A stretch of DNA of 34,093 bases from Chloroflexota bacterium (GTDB taxonomy: Bacteria > Chloroflexota > Anaerolineae > Promineifilales > Promineifilaceae): positions 1 through 34,093 of the forward strand of contig JAGNBF010000073.1 of NCBI GenBank assembly GCA_018004935.1, read 5' to 3'. Below, in pieces: positions 1 through 8,074 of this stretch. The stretch's first letter is position 1. Each line of letters begins with the position of its first letter. The notes under the pieces are model-generated. The model was not told the origin of the DNA and did no database searches. It saw only the letters and a list, made by a program, of their open reading frames with translations. Made by a program: the position numbers and the translations under genes.

Positions 1-37
1 CTCTCGCTCTAAACTCCAGTAACCAATAACTGATCCA

Positions 38-832
38 TTACGGCGCGGCCGCGACGAAATCAATCTCCAACAACACTTCCTCATCCACATCGGCCACATT
101 GGGCACACTGGGAATCTCCAGACCAAAATCAGCCCGGTTGACAATGGTCGAAGCGGAGCCTTCCAGTTGTGTGGCACTGATAACTGTCACGGTAGCGGTA
201 AAGGTCACACTTTGCGTCACATCACGGATGGTCAGGTCGCCAACGATCTCGAAAGTGATGCTGTCACCGACTGCGGCCGCGGCCGGTAGACCTGTAAGGC
301 TGGTGGGGGCAAAGGTGATAAACGGGTAAGTATCCGTTTGCAAAATAAACTCACGAATAGAACCATTACGGAAGTTATTATCGGTCGCAAATGTACCAGC
401 GTTGATCTGAATGACCCCCAATTGTGCCGTACTAAGATCGTTTATATCTACCAGAAGTTCCCCGGCCAATTCTGAGGTGGTACCGACAACCGTTTTGGGG
501 TTGCCCGCCAGGATTTCACCCAGGCTGAAGCGTACTTCTGACTCGTCCGGGACAATCAGGAAAGTGATGGGGTTAGAGACAGGGGCGGGAGTAACTGTAG
601 GTTCAGTGGTTGGCTCGACCATTGGCTCCACAGCGGTTGTTTCAGTGGTTGCGGCAGGGGTCGGTTCTGTGGTTGGTTCGGATGGGGCGGATGTTGTAGC
701 GGTACTAATCGGAATGGCGGTCAGTTCTGCTGGTTCATTGTTGCCGCCACAGGCGACCAGTAATAGAACTAGTATAAGAGCCAGGATTGCGGCCGCAATT
801 CGGTTGGCTCGGTTAATTATAAATGGGTACAT
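38..832 (-). CDS. YceI-like domain lipoprotein
   Basis: The 264-residue protein starts with a hydrophobic signal (residues 11-27) ending in a lipobox LVAC with Cys28, so it should be lipid-anchored outside the cytoplasmic membrane. Residues 30-90 are a low-complexity Thr/Pro/Glu linker. The remaining ~175 residues resemble the YceI lipocalin-like beta-barrel fold, with typical phrases such as FILQTDTYPFITF and GDLTIRDVTQSVTF. YceI proteins bind isoprenoid or other amphiphilic ligands in the periplasm; the ligand here is unknown. The ATG at 832 is supported by an AAGGAGC Shine-Dalgarno sequence about 8 nt upstream. It is divergent from nuoN and its stop is only 37 bp from the window edge. Three GCGGCCGC octamers lie in the gene. 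The family call is fairly secure; the role is not. Confidence 0.85.
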   Translation of the reverse strand: MYPFIINRANRIAAAILALILVLLLVACGGNNEPAELTAIPISTATTSAPSEPTTEPTPAATTETTAVEPMVEPTTEPTVTPAPVSNPITFLIVPDESEVRFSLGEILAGNPKTVVGTTSELAGELLVDINDLSTAQLGVIQINAGTFATDNNFRNGSIREFILQTDTYPFITFAPTSLTGLPAAAAVGDSITFEIVGDLTIRDVTQSVTFTATVTVISATQLEGSASTIVNRADFGLEIPSVPNVADVDEEVLLEIDFVAAAP

Positions 833-866
833 ATTTTCTTGCTCCTTCTTTTTGGCTTTGTGAAAT

Positions 867-984
867 AAATATAGCTTTTAAGAAAAAGATTTTGACTGTA
901 CGGGCAACCCTTGTGGTTGCCCCAGTGCAGGGCAGGCACAAGGCCAGCCCCTACTCAAAATCATTATCTTAAGGTCTATAGCAA
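867..984. repeat. AT-rich hairpin repeat interrupted by a 59-bp element (copy 1)
   Basis: The flanks 867-896 (ending AAGAAAAAGATTTTGAC) and 956-984 (starting CAAAATCATTATCTT) match an uninterrupted copy at 27641-27697 on the same strand. In the uninterrupted copy the two halves face each other as an imperfect inverted repeat, so the 59-bp segment 897-955 sits at the hairpin tip. Nothing in it looks coding. Confidence 0.75.
897..955 (+). repeat. 59-bp palindromic insertion element, copy 1
   Basis: The segment contains GGGCAACC (902-909) and GGTTGCCC (915-922) as perfect arms, then GGCAGGCACAAGGCCA. A closely similar copy lies on the opposite strand at about 21076-21140. Because the flanking sequence occurs elsewhere without it, it behaves as a small non-coding mobile repeat (REP or MITE-like). 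No encoded enzyme is present. Confidence 0.65.
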
Positions 985-1401
985 GGTTGATTGTAAAAGG
1001 AACTTATGTTTTTCTGTAGCGACTAAAGTCGGATCTCTGACCAGACCAAAGCCTAAACCCTTTTTCCACCACTGGTACAATCAACCTCCCACCTTATTGT
1101 TATACTCATCTGGCAGAGGCAAAAGGAAGGAACGTCCCGCACCCTATCATCTTCTCCTCATTCCCTCTTTACATTTTCTGAACATTTTATCTTGCTGAGT
1201 GGCGCAGGGTCTCACCGAGTGGGATATGAAGCACCCCATTCGGCCCTTTTGGAGAACGCCCTGGCTCGGGGAATGAGGTTGAGGAGTGGGGAAAAACCAA
1301 CCAGGCAATGCCCTGGTTCACTGCCCTGATTGGGCAAAACCATAGCAACGTGATACGATTGTGAAGTTTAGAGCGAACCAATTACACGAGGTCATCTGGC
1401 G

Positions 1402-2874
1402 ATGGAATTTCAAATCCCCACGCTTAATCTAACCATAATTCTGCCTGTACTGCTGGTCATTGGTTGGGGTGTAGCCCTGATGGTGCTAGACCTTTTCCTG
1501 GCCGAAGATAAGAAAAAATGGCTGGCCTGGCTTTCCCTCATTGGGTTAGTTTTGGCCTTGGGGCAATCCATTGCCCTTTGGGGTGACAGTTACGAAACAT
1601 TTATCCCCGTGGGCGGCACGGCTATGATTGTTGTAGACAACTATGCCACCTTCCTAAATGTGCTGTATCTGCTCACCGGTATTCTAACCATTCTCCTGGC
1701 TGTGAATTACCTGGATAAGGCCCGCTTGAGTCAGGGTGAGTTTTATCTCCTGATTCTCTTCTCCATCAGTGGCATGATGCTCATGGGTATGTCCAACGAT
1801 TTGATCATGGTCTTCCTGGCCCTAGAACTGCTTTCCATTCCTTTGTACATTCTCTCCGGCTATGACCGCAAACGGAATGCTTCTGAAGAATCCGCCCTAA
1901 AATATTTCCTTTTAGGCGCTTTCTCCTCAGGTTTCTTCATGTTTGGTATTGTGCTGATGTATGGGGCGACCGGTTCTACGGCGTTGCCTGTCATCGCGGC
2001 CAATATTGGCGAGGGTGGGGCGTTGAGTATGGGGGCGATGGCCTTGTTGTTGGTTGGGTTTGGTTTTAAGGTGGCGGCTGTGCCTTTCCATATGTGGACA
2101 CCTGATGTGTATCAGGGTGCGCCCACGGCGGTGACGGCGTTCATGAGCGTGGGAGCCAAAATTGGTGGGTTTGCCGCCATGATTCGCCTGTTTATGGGGG
2201 TTTTGCCCCAGATGGGCGACATCTGGGTTCCGGTGATAGCGGTACTGGCCGCATTGACGATGATTGTAGGAAATGTTGTGGCCCTGGCTCAGCAAAACAT
2301 TAAACGTATGCTGGCCTATTCCAGTATTGCCCATGCCGGTTATATTTTGATGGCCGTAGCCTCAAACACCGATCAAGGGGTTAGCGCGGCGCTGTTTTAC
2401 ATGATGTCTTACCTGTTTACCAATCTGGGGGCGTTTGCTATTGTCATTGCTATTGAACGGCAGGGCAATCAGGGGTTGAGCCTGGATGATTACAAAGGAT
2501 TGGCCAAACGGAGTCCGGGACTGGCGTTGATTTTGGCATATTTTATGCTTTCGTTGACCGGTGTACCCCCAACGGGTGGTTTTTCGGGTAAATTCTTTGT
2601 GTTTCGTTCGTTGATGGATGCTAACCCTGACCTGCTCTGGCTGATGATTGTTGGGGTGTTGACAAGTGTGGTGTCTGGTTATTTCTACTTGCGGATTGTC
2701 TACTATGCCTTCATGGTAGATGGTGAAGGGCAAGCGGAGATGAAACCGGCTCTTAATACGGCTGTGACCCTGGCTTTGGTGGCAACGGTTATTTTGGGCT
2801 TCTTGCCATCCTATTGGTTTGAATTGACACAAGCGGCCGCGTTCCGTGTGTCCCAGATTGTGGCGGGCGGCTAG
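1402..2874 (+). CDS. nuoN: NADH-quinone oxidoreductase subunit N
   Basis: The 490-residue polytopic protein has about 14 predicted membrane segments and matches NuoN, an antiporter-like proton-pumping subunit of respiratory complex I. Conserved charged residues of the channel are visible: Glu142 in LALELLSIPLYILSGY, Lys223 in GFKVAAVPFHMW, Lys253 in GAKIGGFAAM and Lys397 in PPTGGFSGKFF. NQQNIK-like and LAYSSIAHAGY motifs (about 298-314) are also present. Length is normal for the family. The ATG at 1402 follows a GAGG at 1388-1391. nuoN is usually the last gene of a nuo operon, but here the upstream neighbour is divergent and unrelated and a strong terminator follows, so the gene stands alone in this window. 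One GCGGCCGC lies near the 3' end (2833). Confidence 0.96.
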   Translation: MEFQIPTLNLTIILPVLLVIGWGVALMVLDLFLAEDKKKWLAWLSLIGLVLALGQSIALWGDSYETFIPVGGTAMIVVDNYATFLNVLYLLTGILTILLAVNYLDKARLSQGEFYLLILFSISGMMLMGMSNDLIMVFLALELLSIPLYILSGYDRKRNASEESALKYFLLGAFSSGFFMFGIVLMYGATGSTALPVIAANIGEGGALSMGAMALLLVGFGFKVAAVPFHMWTPDVYQGAPTAVTAFMSVGAKIGGFAAMIRLFMGVLPQMGDIWVPVIAVLAALTMIVGNVVALAQQNIKRMLAYSSIAHAGYILMAVASNTDQGVSAALFYMMSYLFTNLGAFAIVIAIERQGNQGLSLDDYKGLAKRSPGLALILAYFMLSLTGVPPTGGFSGKFFVFRSLMDANPDLLWLMIVGVLTSVVSGYFYLRIVYYAFMVDGEGQAEMKPALNTAVTLALVATVILGFLPSYWFELTQAAAFRVSQIVAGG

Positions 2875-2903
2875 AAGATAGTGAGCCGTGAATAGTTTTT
2901 TAG

Positions 2904-2940
2904 GCCCCTGGCATTCATGCCAGGGGCTTTTTTGTTTTTA
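2904..2940 (+). terminator. Intrinsic terminator after nuoN
   Basis: Eleven-base arms 2904-2914 (GCCCCTGGCAT) and 2917-2927 (ATGCCAGGGGC) are perfectly complementary and followed by TTTTTTGTTTTT. It lies 30 bp past the nuoN stop. There is no A-tract on the other side, so it works in the plus direction only. Confidence 0.93.
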
Positions 2941-3086
2941 AAATAGCCTTTCCAGGTAAGCGTTCCGTATACCCTTTTCGCCCTCATATGATTTGCGCTA
3001 GACGTTCAGAAATGATGCTGACCGTGTCACTCAATTTAATCTTGAGCGAACCCTTTCCCCTAACGATTCCGGGAGGAAAGGGGGAC

Positions 3087-4127
3087 TTAGCGGCGCGATT
3101 TTGGGGAACTTTGCCCCAAAAAACCGCGCCTGGAAAAGTTCTCCGCCCTTGAGGTTGAAGGAATGGGAGGGGTGGGAGAATGTTTTGACTCTGAAGGGGC
3201 AATGACTGGTGTCTCAGCGAGCGCGGCCGCACCCAATAGCACCATTACCAACCAAAACGCATCCGCCATGATGAGGTGAATCATCTGTATGGCAATAGGG
3301 GCGTTCAGGATGGCATTGGTTGTGCCTAAGAGAAATTCGGTGATGAAGAGAGCAATGACTACTCGGCTCAGGCGGTAGGTGTAGGGGGTGGGACGTTGGG
3401 TGGCTACCGTGTTTGCAATGCTTACCAAAATTAAACCGGCTAACGCGGCCGCGATTGGATGCCATATTCTCAGTTTGACGAAAAATGGTGCCCCGGCACT
3501 AAAATCTTGTTGCACTCCAGCGGCAAATGATTCTGCCGGGAACAGGTGGCTGGCTAATGAGGCAAAGGTTCCCGTAGTGCCTACAAGAAGCAAGGCGACA
3601 TAACCTACCAGGAGCAGGCGCAGAACTGACCCTTGTTGGCGTAGGCGCAAAGGAGCGCCTCCAGAAGCCCACCAGGCTGTCAGGGCCAGTGAGGCCAAAA
3701 GAAGGAAGGTATTTACCAGGTGGAGTGGTTGGGTAAAAACACGGGCGATGGCGTCGCTGTCGGCTACCCAGCGCATGAGGACGATGAGGGCACCCACGAG
3801 AGATTCGGTGAACATGAAGAAGAGGCTGATTGCGGCCGCATGTCGAAGCAAATGACCTTTCGTGTAGCGACGAAAAGACGAGATTGTTAATCCCACTACA
3901 GCCAGAAAGGCCAAACCACTGCTGAGCCGGTGAGAAACCTCAACGAATGTTTTAAGAGGTGTGGTGGTGAGATCTTGAAACTGTTCACAATGGGGCCAGC
4001 TTGCGCCACATCCATCACCAGAGCCACTGGCACTGACGTAACCACCCCAGAGGATAACCAGCAGGTTTAGGGCTAACACGGCCCAGGCATATTGAGCAAA
4101 GCGGTTTTGTTTAATCTGTGAGCGCAT
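3087..4127 (-). CDS. ctaA: Heme A synthase (CtaA/Cox15 family)
   Basis: The 346-residue membrane protein matches heme A synthase, which oxidises the C8 methyl of heme O to make heme A for aa3-type oxidases. The hallmark loop after the first membrane segment contains Cys40 and Cys47 in CGASWPHC. It is followed by the catalytic Glu63 and heme ligand His66 in FVEVSHRLSSG. Further His residues occur in QPLHLVNTF, RIWHPIAAALAG and MIHLIMADAF, matching the paired heme-binding helices. The last ~30 residues are a Ser/Pro/Arg-rich tail beyond the usual core. A TACAAT lies only 6 nt before the ATG and no Shine-Dalgarno is visible, so the message may be leaderless. It lies about 90 bp downstream of the MBL hydrolase gene on the same strand. 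With nuoN it points to aerobic respiration. Confidence 0.93.
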   Translation of the reverse strand: MRSQIKQNRFAQYAWAVLALNLLVILWGGYVSASGSGDGCGASWPHCEQFQDLTTTPLKTFVEVSHRLSSGLAFLAVVGLTISSFRRYTKGHLLRHAAAISLFFMFTESLVGALIVLMRWVADSDAIARVFTQPLHLVNTFLLLASLALTAWWASGGAPLRLRQQGSVLRLLLVGYVALLLVGTTGTFASLASHLFPAESFAAGVQQDFSAGAPFFVKLRIWHPIAAALAGLILVSIANTVATQRPTPYTYRLSRVVIALFITEFLLGTTNAILNAPIAIQMIHLIMADAFWLVMVLLGAAALAETPVIAPSESKHSPTPPIPSTSRAENFSRRGFLGQSSPKSRR

Positions 4128-4133
4128 AAATAT

Positions 4134-4139
4134 ATTGTA
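4134..4139 (-). promoter_or_regulatory. Possible -10 box immediately upstream of ctaA (leaderless start)
   Basis: On the minus strand TACAAT ends 6 nt before the ctaA ATG. A transcript initiated from it would begin at or within a base or two of the start codon. No good -35 is seen 16-18 nt upstream, so support is partial. Confidence 0.4.
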
Positions 4140-4216
4140 ACCTGTAGGCAGTGCTTTTTCCTCATTTCCATGCTTGATTGTTTCCGCCTTCCTGTGAAAT
4201 TCCCAAGCCCCATTTT

Positions 4217-4927
4217 TTATTGCCCGTTGATTTTTTGGGCGAACTGGCGCAGGGTCGCGGCCGCGTTCTCTTGTAAAGGTTGGCCGTGACCAAAACAGAC
4301 AAGCCGGGGCTGTAAGGCCACAATTTTCTGGAGGGAGCGTTTGTTTTCGGCCATGTTACTGGTGAAGGCGGCGAAAGGTAAACGATAACCGGGAAAACGC
4401 ATGAGCACATCTCCGCAAAACAAGATGCCTTTTTCGGCTTGCCAGTAAGCTGTATGACCGGGGGAATGGCCGGGCGTCCAGAGGGCTTGCAGTCCCCCCA
4501 TGACATCGGGCATGATTTCGCCTTCAAGAAGGGGGCGATCTACCTTGACGGGATGAGTCACTGGGGTAGCCTGACCATTGCCGACCATCAGACGATCCAG
4601 GCCGTGTAATTGCTCTTTGGGGGCACGGGGTACAGGTTTTTGGCCCTCAATGTAGGGCTGTTCTTCGACTAAAGCGACGACTGTGGCCCCAGTGGCTTGC
4701 TTCAGCGCTGACAACCCATCTACATGATCAGGGTGGGCGTGGGTAATGAGGATACGTTTTACGTCTTGAGGTGTGCGACCCGCCTGACGGATTTGGCGGA
4801 GAATTTTCGCGGCCGCGAGGGCCAGTCCCGTATCTATCAAGGTTAGCCCATCTGCATCCTCAATACAGTAAACACGCCCCACCAATAAACCTGTAAACAT
4901 AGAAAGACCAGGAATGATTTGTTTCAT
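4217..4927 (-). CDS. MBL-fold metallo-hydrolase
   Basis: The 236-residue cytosolic protein has the metallo-beta-lactamase fold signature. The metal motif H63-A-H65-P-D67-H68 (THAHPDHVDG) is intact. Asp32 in LIDTG, His in TPGHSPGHTAYW, Asp in LFCGDVL and a late His in CFGHGQPL complete the dinuclear site. The subgroup is the glyoxalase II-like/general hydrolase type; the substrate cannot be read from sequence. The start ATG at 4927 is preceded by AGGATAAC (AGGA about 9 nt away). It is upstream of ctaA on the same strand, with a gap of about 90 bp, so co-transcription is possible. Two GCGGCCGC octamers occur in the gene. Confidence 0.9.
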   Translation of the reverse strand: MKQIIPGLSMFTGLLVGRVYCIEDADGLTLIDTGLALAAAKILRQIRQAGRTPQDVKRILITHAHPDHVDGLSALKQATGATVVALVEEQPYIEGQKPVPRAPKEQLHGLDRLMVGNGQATPVTHPVKVDRPLLEGEIMPDVMGGLQALWTPGHSPGHTAYWQAEKGILFCGDVLMRFPGYRLPFAAFTSNMAENKRSLQKIVALQPRLVCFGHGQPLQENAAATLRQFAQKINGQ

Positions 4928-5080
4928 CGCATGTTATCCTGTGGTGACAAATAGTGACCAATAAGGAACGAGAATTAAATAACTTACAAGAGTCTGAAGA
5001 CGAGCCGCTCATGACGAAAGTCAGACTGCCGTTTTGATGACAATTATCACCCTCGGTTTGTCGCCAGAACCCTCATTCAT

Positions 5081-5107
5081 AAAAAACGCCCAGCAGTGCC
5101 GGGCGTT
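5081..5107 (-). terminator. Intrinsic terminator, minus strand
   Basis: Arms 5085-5091 (AACGCCC) and 5101-5107 (GGGCGTT) flank a 9-nt loop. On the minus strand the stem is followed by a run of T (the plus-strand A run 5081-5086). It lies about 350 bp downstream of the alpha-oxoamine synthase stop, with the repeat modules in between. Confidence 0.8.
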
Positions 5108-5275
5108 ATCGTGTCAGGAACCAACAGAAATGGGTTTTTACCTGTAAAGATATACTGTTCGCGGTCAGTTGTTGCGCTTTTATACTATGGCCGGTTGCCT
5201 GACTGCGCTACCAATCTGTGACCATGCTGAGTATAAAGGTATCAATTCTGTGAAATCCTAAAGACTTAGGAATGA

Positions 5276-5348
5276 GAACTAAATAACTTGTTCGCTGGGA
5301 GTGGCACGGTCAGGAGACCAGCCACAGCAAATGTTCAAGTTATTTAAT
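5276..5348 (+). repeat. A-module repeat, copy 1 (terminal inverted repeats)
   Basis: Perfect 11-bp terminal inverted repeats TAAATAACTTG (5280-5290) and CAAGTTATTTA (5336-5346) bound a core containing GTGGCACGGTCAGGAGACC and GCCAC, itself partly self-complementary. Related copies are at 10035-10100, 10212-10277 and, inverted, 22190-22245. It is small and non-coding, MITE-like in form. Confidence 0.75.
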
Positions 5349-5366
5349 CGTTAATCCTTAGTGAAC

Positions 5367-5440
5367 ATCTAAAAATAACTTCCCGATTTAGACCTGACAG
5401 GTTTCCGAAAACCTGTCAGGTCTGTGCGGAACTTATTTTT
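5367..5440 (+). repeat. B-module covarying hairpin, copy 1
   Basis: A perfect 14-bp stem, 5391-5404 (GACCTGACAGGTTT) with 5409-5422, has a 4-nt loop. It is flanked by an outer imperfect stem AAATAACTTCC / GGAACTTATTT. It lies just past the stop of the alpha-oxoamine synthase gene. Other copies are at 10114-10190, 18740-18800 and 22090-22165. Confidence 0.85.
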
Positions 5441-5461
5441 GGACGATTACTTAGTGCTTTT

Positions 5462-6655
5462 TTAAGCAGGAATCAGACCTAACTGTTTTCCTGTTACGGC
5501 CAGAATATCCAATGCCCGATCTAGTTGTTCGCTGGTATGAGTCGCCATGTAACTGGTACGGAGCAAAGATTGACCTGTTGGTACGGCGGGGGAAACGACA
5601 GGGTTGGTATATAGGCCACGTTCAAACAACATTTTCCAGGTTAACAGGGTGGGGTTGTCTTCACCAATAATGATGGGAATGATGGGCGAATTCGCATGAC
5701 CGGTATTAAAGCCGAGGTCTTTTAGCCCCTTGGCCATTTTGGCTGTGTTGTCCCATAGTTGTTCCACATGTTCTGGTTCATTTTCCATGATGTCTAGGGC
5801 GGCCATGACGGACATGACATTGTGGGCGGGCAGGCTGGCACTAAAAATGAGGGAACGGGCATGATGTTGGATGTAATGGATGACATCTCGATCCCCGGCC
5901 ACAAACCCACCGATGGAAGCGAAGGATTTGCTGAATGTACCCATAATCAAATCCACATCTTGGGTGAGGTTAAAGTGTGCGGCCGCGCCCCGGCCATTGC
6001 CGAGTACCCCTACCGCATGGGCATCATCCACATAAAGCCGTGCTCCATGCTTCTTGCAAATGGCCACAATCTGGTCTAGAGGGGCAATTTCGCCGCTCAT
6101 GCTGTATAGCCCATCCACAATAACCAGTTTTCCTGACTCTTCGGAAATATTTTTCAACACCGTATCCAGATGTTTCATGTCATTGTGGCGGAATCGTTTG
6201 AAGGTGCCTAGTCCCAGGCGGCAGGCATCTACAATACTGGCGTGATTCTCTTTATCACAGACAACAACATCATTTGGCCCTATCAGGCTGGAAATCGCCC
6301 CTAAATTGGCTTGCATACCAGTACTGAATACCAGGGCGGCTTCTTTGCCGACGAAATTCGCCAGCCGTGTTTCCAATTCTTGATGTAGACGCAGGGTGCC
6401 ATTCAAGAAACGGGAGCCGGTACAACTGGTACCGTACTGATCAACCGCTTTTTTAGTTGCTTCACGAACTTTGGGATGAGTGGTCAAACCAAGATAGTTG
6501 TTTGAGCCAATCATCAATATTGAGCGACCATTAACCATCACTTCAGTTCCTTCTGTGCCCTCAAGGGGTAAGAAGTAAGGATACAGCCCCATAGACCTGG
6601 CGTCTCTTTCACGCGTCAGGTTGGGATTGTCGTAGCACTTGGCAAAGATATCCAT
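5462..6655 (-). CDS. PLP-dependent alpha-oxoamine synthase (KBL / serine palmitoyltransferase-like)
   Basis: The 397-residue protein belongs to the alpha-oxoamine synthase family, which condenses an amino acid with an acyl-CoA (glycine C-acetyltransferase, BioF, ALAS, SPT). The PLP Lys243 is in GTFSKSFASIGGF. His138 in KENHASI stacks on the cofactor, and Asp210 and His213 in YVDDAHAVG bind it. The N-terminal phrases GLYPYFLPLEG and MIGSNNYLGLT, plus NPVVSPAVP near the C-terminus, recall the bacterial SPT-like branch as much as Kbl. Which acyl-CoA is used is therefore open. A GAGGAGA Shine-Dalgarno and a strong promoter precede the ATG. No bio, tdh or sphingolipid gene is adjacent, so context does not decide. 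Confidence 0.88.
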   Translation of the reverse strand: MDIFAKCYDNPNLTRERDARSMGLYPYFLPLEGTEGTEVMVNGRSILMIGSNNYLGLTTHPKVREATKKAVDQYGTSCTGSRFLNGTLRLHQELETRLANFVGKEAALVFSTGMQANLGAISSLIGPNDVVVCDKENHASIVDACRLGLGTFKRFRHNDMKHLDTVLKNISEESGKLVIVDGLYSMSGEIAPLDQIVAICKKHGARLYVDDAHAVGVLGNGRGAAAHFNLTQDVDLIMGTFSKSFASIGGFVAGDRDVIHYIQHHARSLIFSASLPAHNVMSVMAALDIMENEPEHVEQLWDNTAKMAKGLKDLGFNTGHANSPIIPIIIGEDNPTLLTWKMLFERGLYTNPVVSPAVPTGQSLLRTSYMATHTSEQLDRALDILAVTGKQLGLIPA

Positions 6656-6688
6656 AATTTTCTCCTCGGCTTGGAACGTGACGAGCGG

Positions 6689-6717
6689 ATTGTATGCTTT
6701 GCCTTATCTCAAGTCAA
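6689..6717 (-). promoter_or_regulatory. Sigma70-type promoter of the alpha-oxoamine synthase gene
   Basis: On the minus strand a -35 TTGACT (plus 6712-6717) is separated by exactly 17 nt from a -10 TACAAT (plus 6689-6694). Transcription would begin near 6682, giving a leader of about 27 nt that includes the GAGGAGA ribosome site before the ATG at 6655. Confidence 0.78.
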
Positions 6718-6768
6718 GGTAACGGAAGGGATGGAGAGATGAGGAAGGAGCGGTATGAAACTGGTCTG

Positions 6769-7911
6769 TCAAGGTTTGCCTGAGGTGGTGTTTGGTTTGA
6801 GGAAGCGGTATACCTGGACGGTTTTGGTGGCGATCTGGTCTTGGGTGTAATGGTGTAGAACCCGTTCGCGGCCGCGGGTTTTTAGTTGTTGGCGTAACGA
6901 ACTATCCGTCAGTAAGGCCAGAAGGTGTGCCCGCAGGTGAGGAGCGGAGTCCTCGGGGAAGATTAGCCCGGCTTCTCCAATAACATGAGGGATTTCGCCA
7001 CTATCTGAGCCAATGACAGGAACCCCACAGGCCATGGCCTCTTGGATAACACGCCCAAATTGCTCTTTCCAGTTGGGTAATGTGCGCGAGGGCAAAATGA
7101 CGACATCCATCTGGTGCAGGTAGCCAGGCATCTGGATTGAAGAGATGAGGCCATCAAATATGACTCGTTCATAGATACCCAATTGTTGGGCTAATTGCGC
7201 CAGATGGTCTCGTTCGGGACCTTCACCGGCGATACGGATGCGCCAATCACCGGGCAGGGTCGCGGCCGCACGGAGTACCAGATCTACCCCTTTTTCGGGC
7301 ACAATACGACGACCTACCACACCCAGAGTAAACGGCCGTTCTGGAGAGGGAGTCTCTACTGGATGGAATAGTGTGGGACTGACGCCAAATTGGGGAATAA
7401 TCTGGTATGGGCCGAGGTACCCTTTGCGTTGCCATACTTCTGCCGCGGCCGCGTTGCCCATAATGGCATAATCTACTCCCTTTAGCACCTGTTGTTCCAT
7501 TATATTAAAAGGAAAGGGATAGTGGTTATAAAGGTTTTGCCACGAGAAAAAGAGGGTTTTGGCACCTATGGCCCGGGAATGTTTCCATCCCAGCCAGGTC
7601 GCCAGGTTATACGGTTCTTCATCTAAATGGACAATGTGCGGCCGCAGTTCGGCGAGCCTTTGTTTTAATGTGGGGTAGTAATGAATGTGAAAATGCCCAT
7701 TCCAACGAATGGGATCGACAATCAACCGATAGCCAGTGGTGTGTACTTTTTCCAGGGGTACCGTCCCGGCACGGTCGCGCCATTCGGGTGGTACGATGAC
7801 TGTCAGATCAATATCAGAATGACGCGCAATCGCTTCCAATTTTGTTTGGTAGGCCCCTACCAGGCAGGCCTTAGAAATCATCAGCACACGCCGTTTTTCA
7901 ACCGTTGACAT
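6769..7911 (-). CDS. Glycosyltransferase family 4
   Basis: The protein is a GT-B fold retaining glycosyltransferase of family GT4, transferring a sugar from a nucleotide-sugar donor onto a lipid or glycan acceptor. Seen in sequence are the N-terminal Rossmann half (VLMISKACLVGAYQTKLE), the inter-domain QFGVSPTLFHP, the donor-site GRRIVPEKGVDLVLRA, and the EX7E motif in EQFGRVIQEAMACGVPVIG. I chose the ATG at 7911 (380 residues). The open frame extends nine codons further to a TTG at 7938, but that has no ribosome site. It is divergent from the GT39-like gene, and the pair may act in the same glycan pathway (inference). Four GCGGCCGC octamers are in the gene. The sugar specificity is unknown. 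Confidence 0.88.
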   Translation of the reverse strand: MSTVEKRRVLMISKACLVGAYQTKLEAIARHSDIDLTVIVPPEWRDRAGTVPLEKVHTTGYRLIVDPIRWNGHFHIHYYPTLKQRLAELRPHIVHLDEEPYNLATWLGWKHSRAIGAKTLFFSWQNLYNHYPFPFNIMEQQVLKGVDYAIMGNAAAAEVWQRKGYLGPYQIIPQFGVSPTLFHPVETPSPERPFTLGVVGRRIVPEKGVDLVLRAAATLPGDWRIRIAGEGPERDHLAQLAQQLGIYERVIFDGLISSIQMPGYLHQMDVVILPSRTLPNWKEQFGRVIQEAMACGVPVIGSDSGEIPHVIGEAGLIFPEDSAPHLRAHLLALLTDSSLRQQLKTRGRERVLHHYTQDQIATKTVQVYRFLKPNTTSGKP

Positions 7912-8037
7912 GGGGTGGCTCACTAGAGGAACAGACAAAAGATGAACAACACAAGAGCAACGGCCACAGATAGGTCAGGGTTGTTTGGTGTCTATTTGAG
8001 GGTTTCATTTTTGCTTCTTGGTGTAATAAGGTACAGA

Positions 8038-8065
8038 TTGACACGGGAGGCTATTTTGCTATACT
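8038..8065 (+). promoter_or_regulatory. Sigma70-type promoter of the GT39-like gene
   Basis: TTGACA (8038-8043, perfect consensus) and TATACT (8060-8065) are separated by 16 nt. The expected start site, near 8072, is only a few bases before the TTG chosen as start codon, so the message may be leaderless or nearly so. Confidence 0.7.
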
Positions 8066-8074
8066 TGCCCTGCT

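Larger units (their letters stand above)
833..1401. other. 569-bp intergenic region with nested palindromic repeats
   Basis: This divergent spacer between the lipoprotein and nuoN has no convincing gene; the short open frames in it have no recognisable composition or start signal. It holds a repeat at about 867-984 also found at 27641-27697, with a 59-bp insert in its centre (see the repeat entries). From 1200 to 1340 there are several short self-complementary runs. A weak sigma70-like pair, TTGGGC at 1330 and TACGAT at 1354 with an 18-nt spacer, could drive nuoN. Confidence 0.6.
4928..5461. other. 534-bp intergenic region with terminator and repeat modules
   Basis: No gene is seen between the MBL hydrolase and the alpha-oxoamine synthase, both on the minus strand. 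The space holds a minus-strand terminator at 5081-5107, an A-module repeat (5276-5348) and a B-module hairpin repeat (5367-5440). Short open frames here lack start signals. Confidence 0.7.

Noticed and set aside
911-1381. Short open frames on both strands in the spacer before nuoN
   Set aside because: They lie in repeat and low-complexity sequence, have no ribosome site and no protein-like composition.
5141-5280. Possible small RNA gene between the terminator and repeat modules
   Set aside because: No convincing promoter or terminator pair brackets it and no stable fold stands out beyond the listed repeats.
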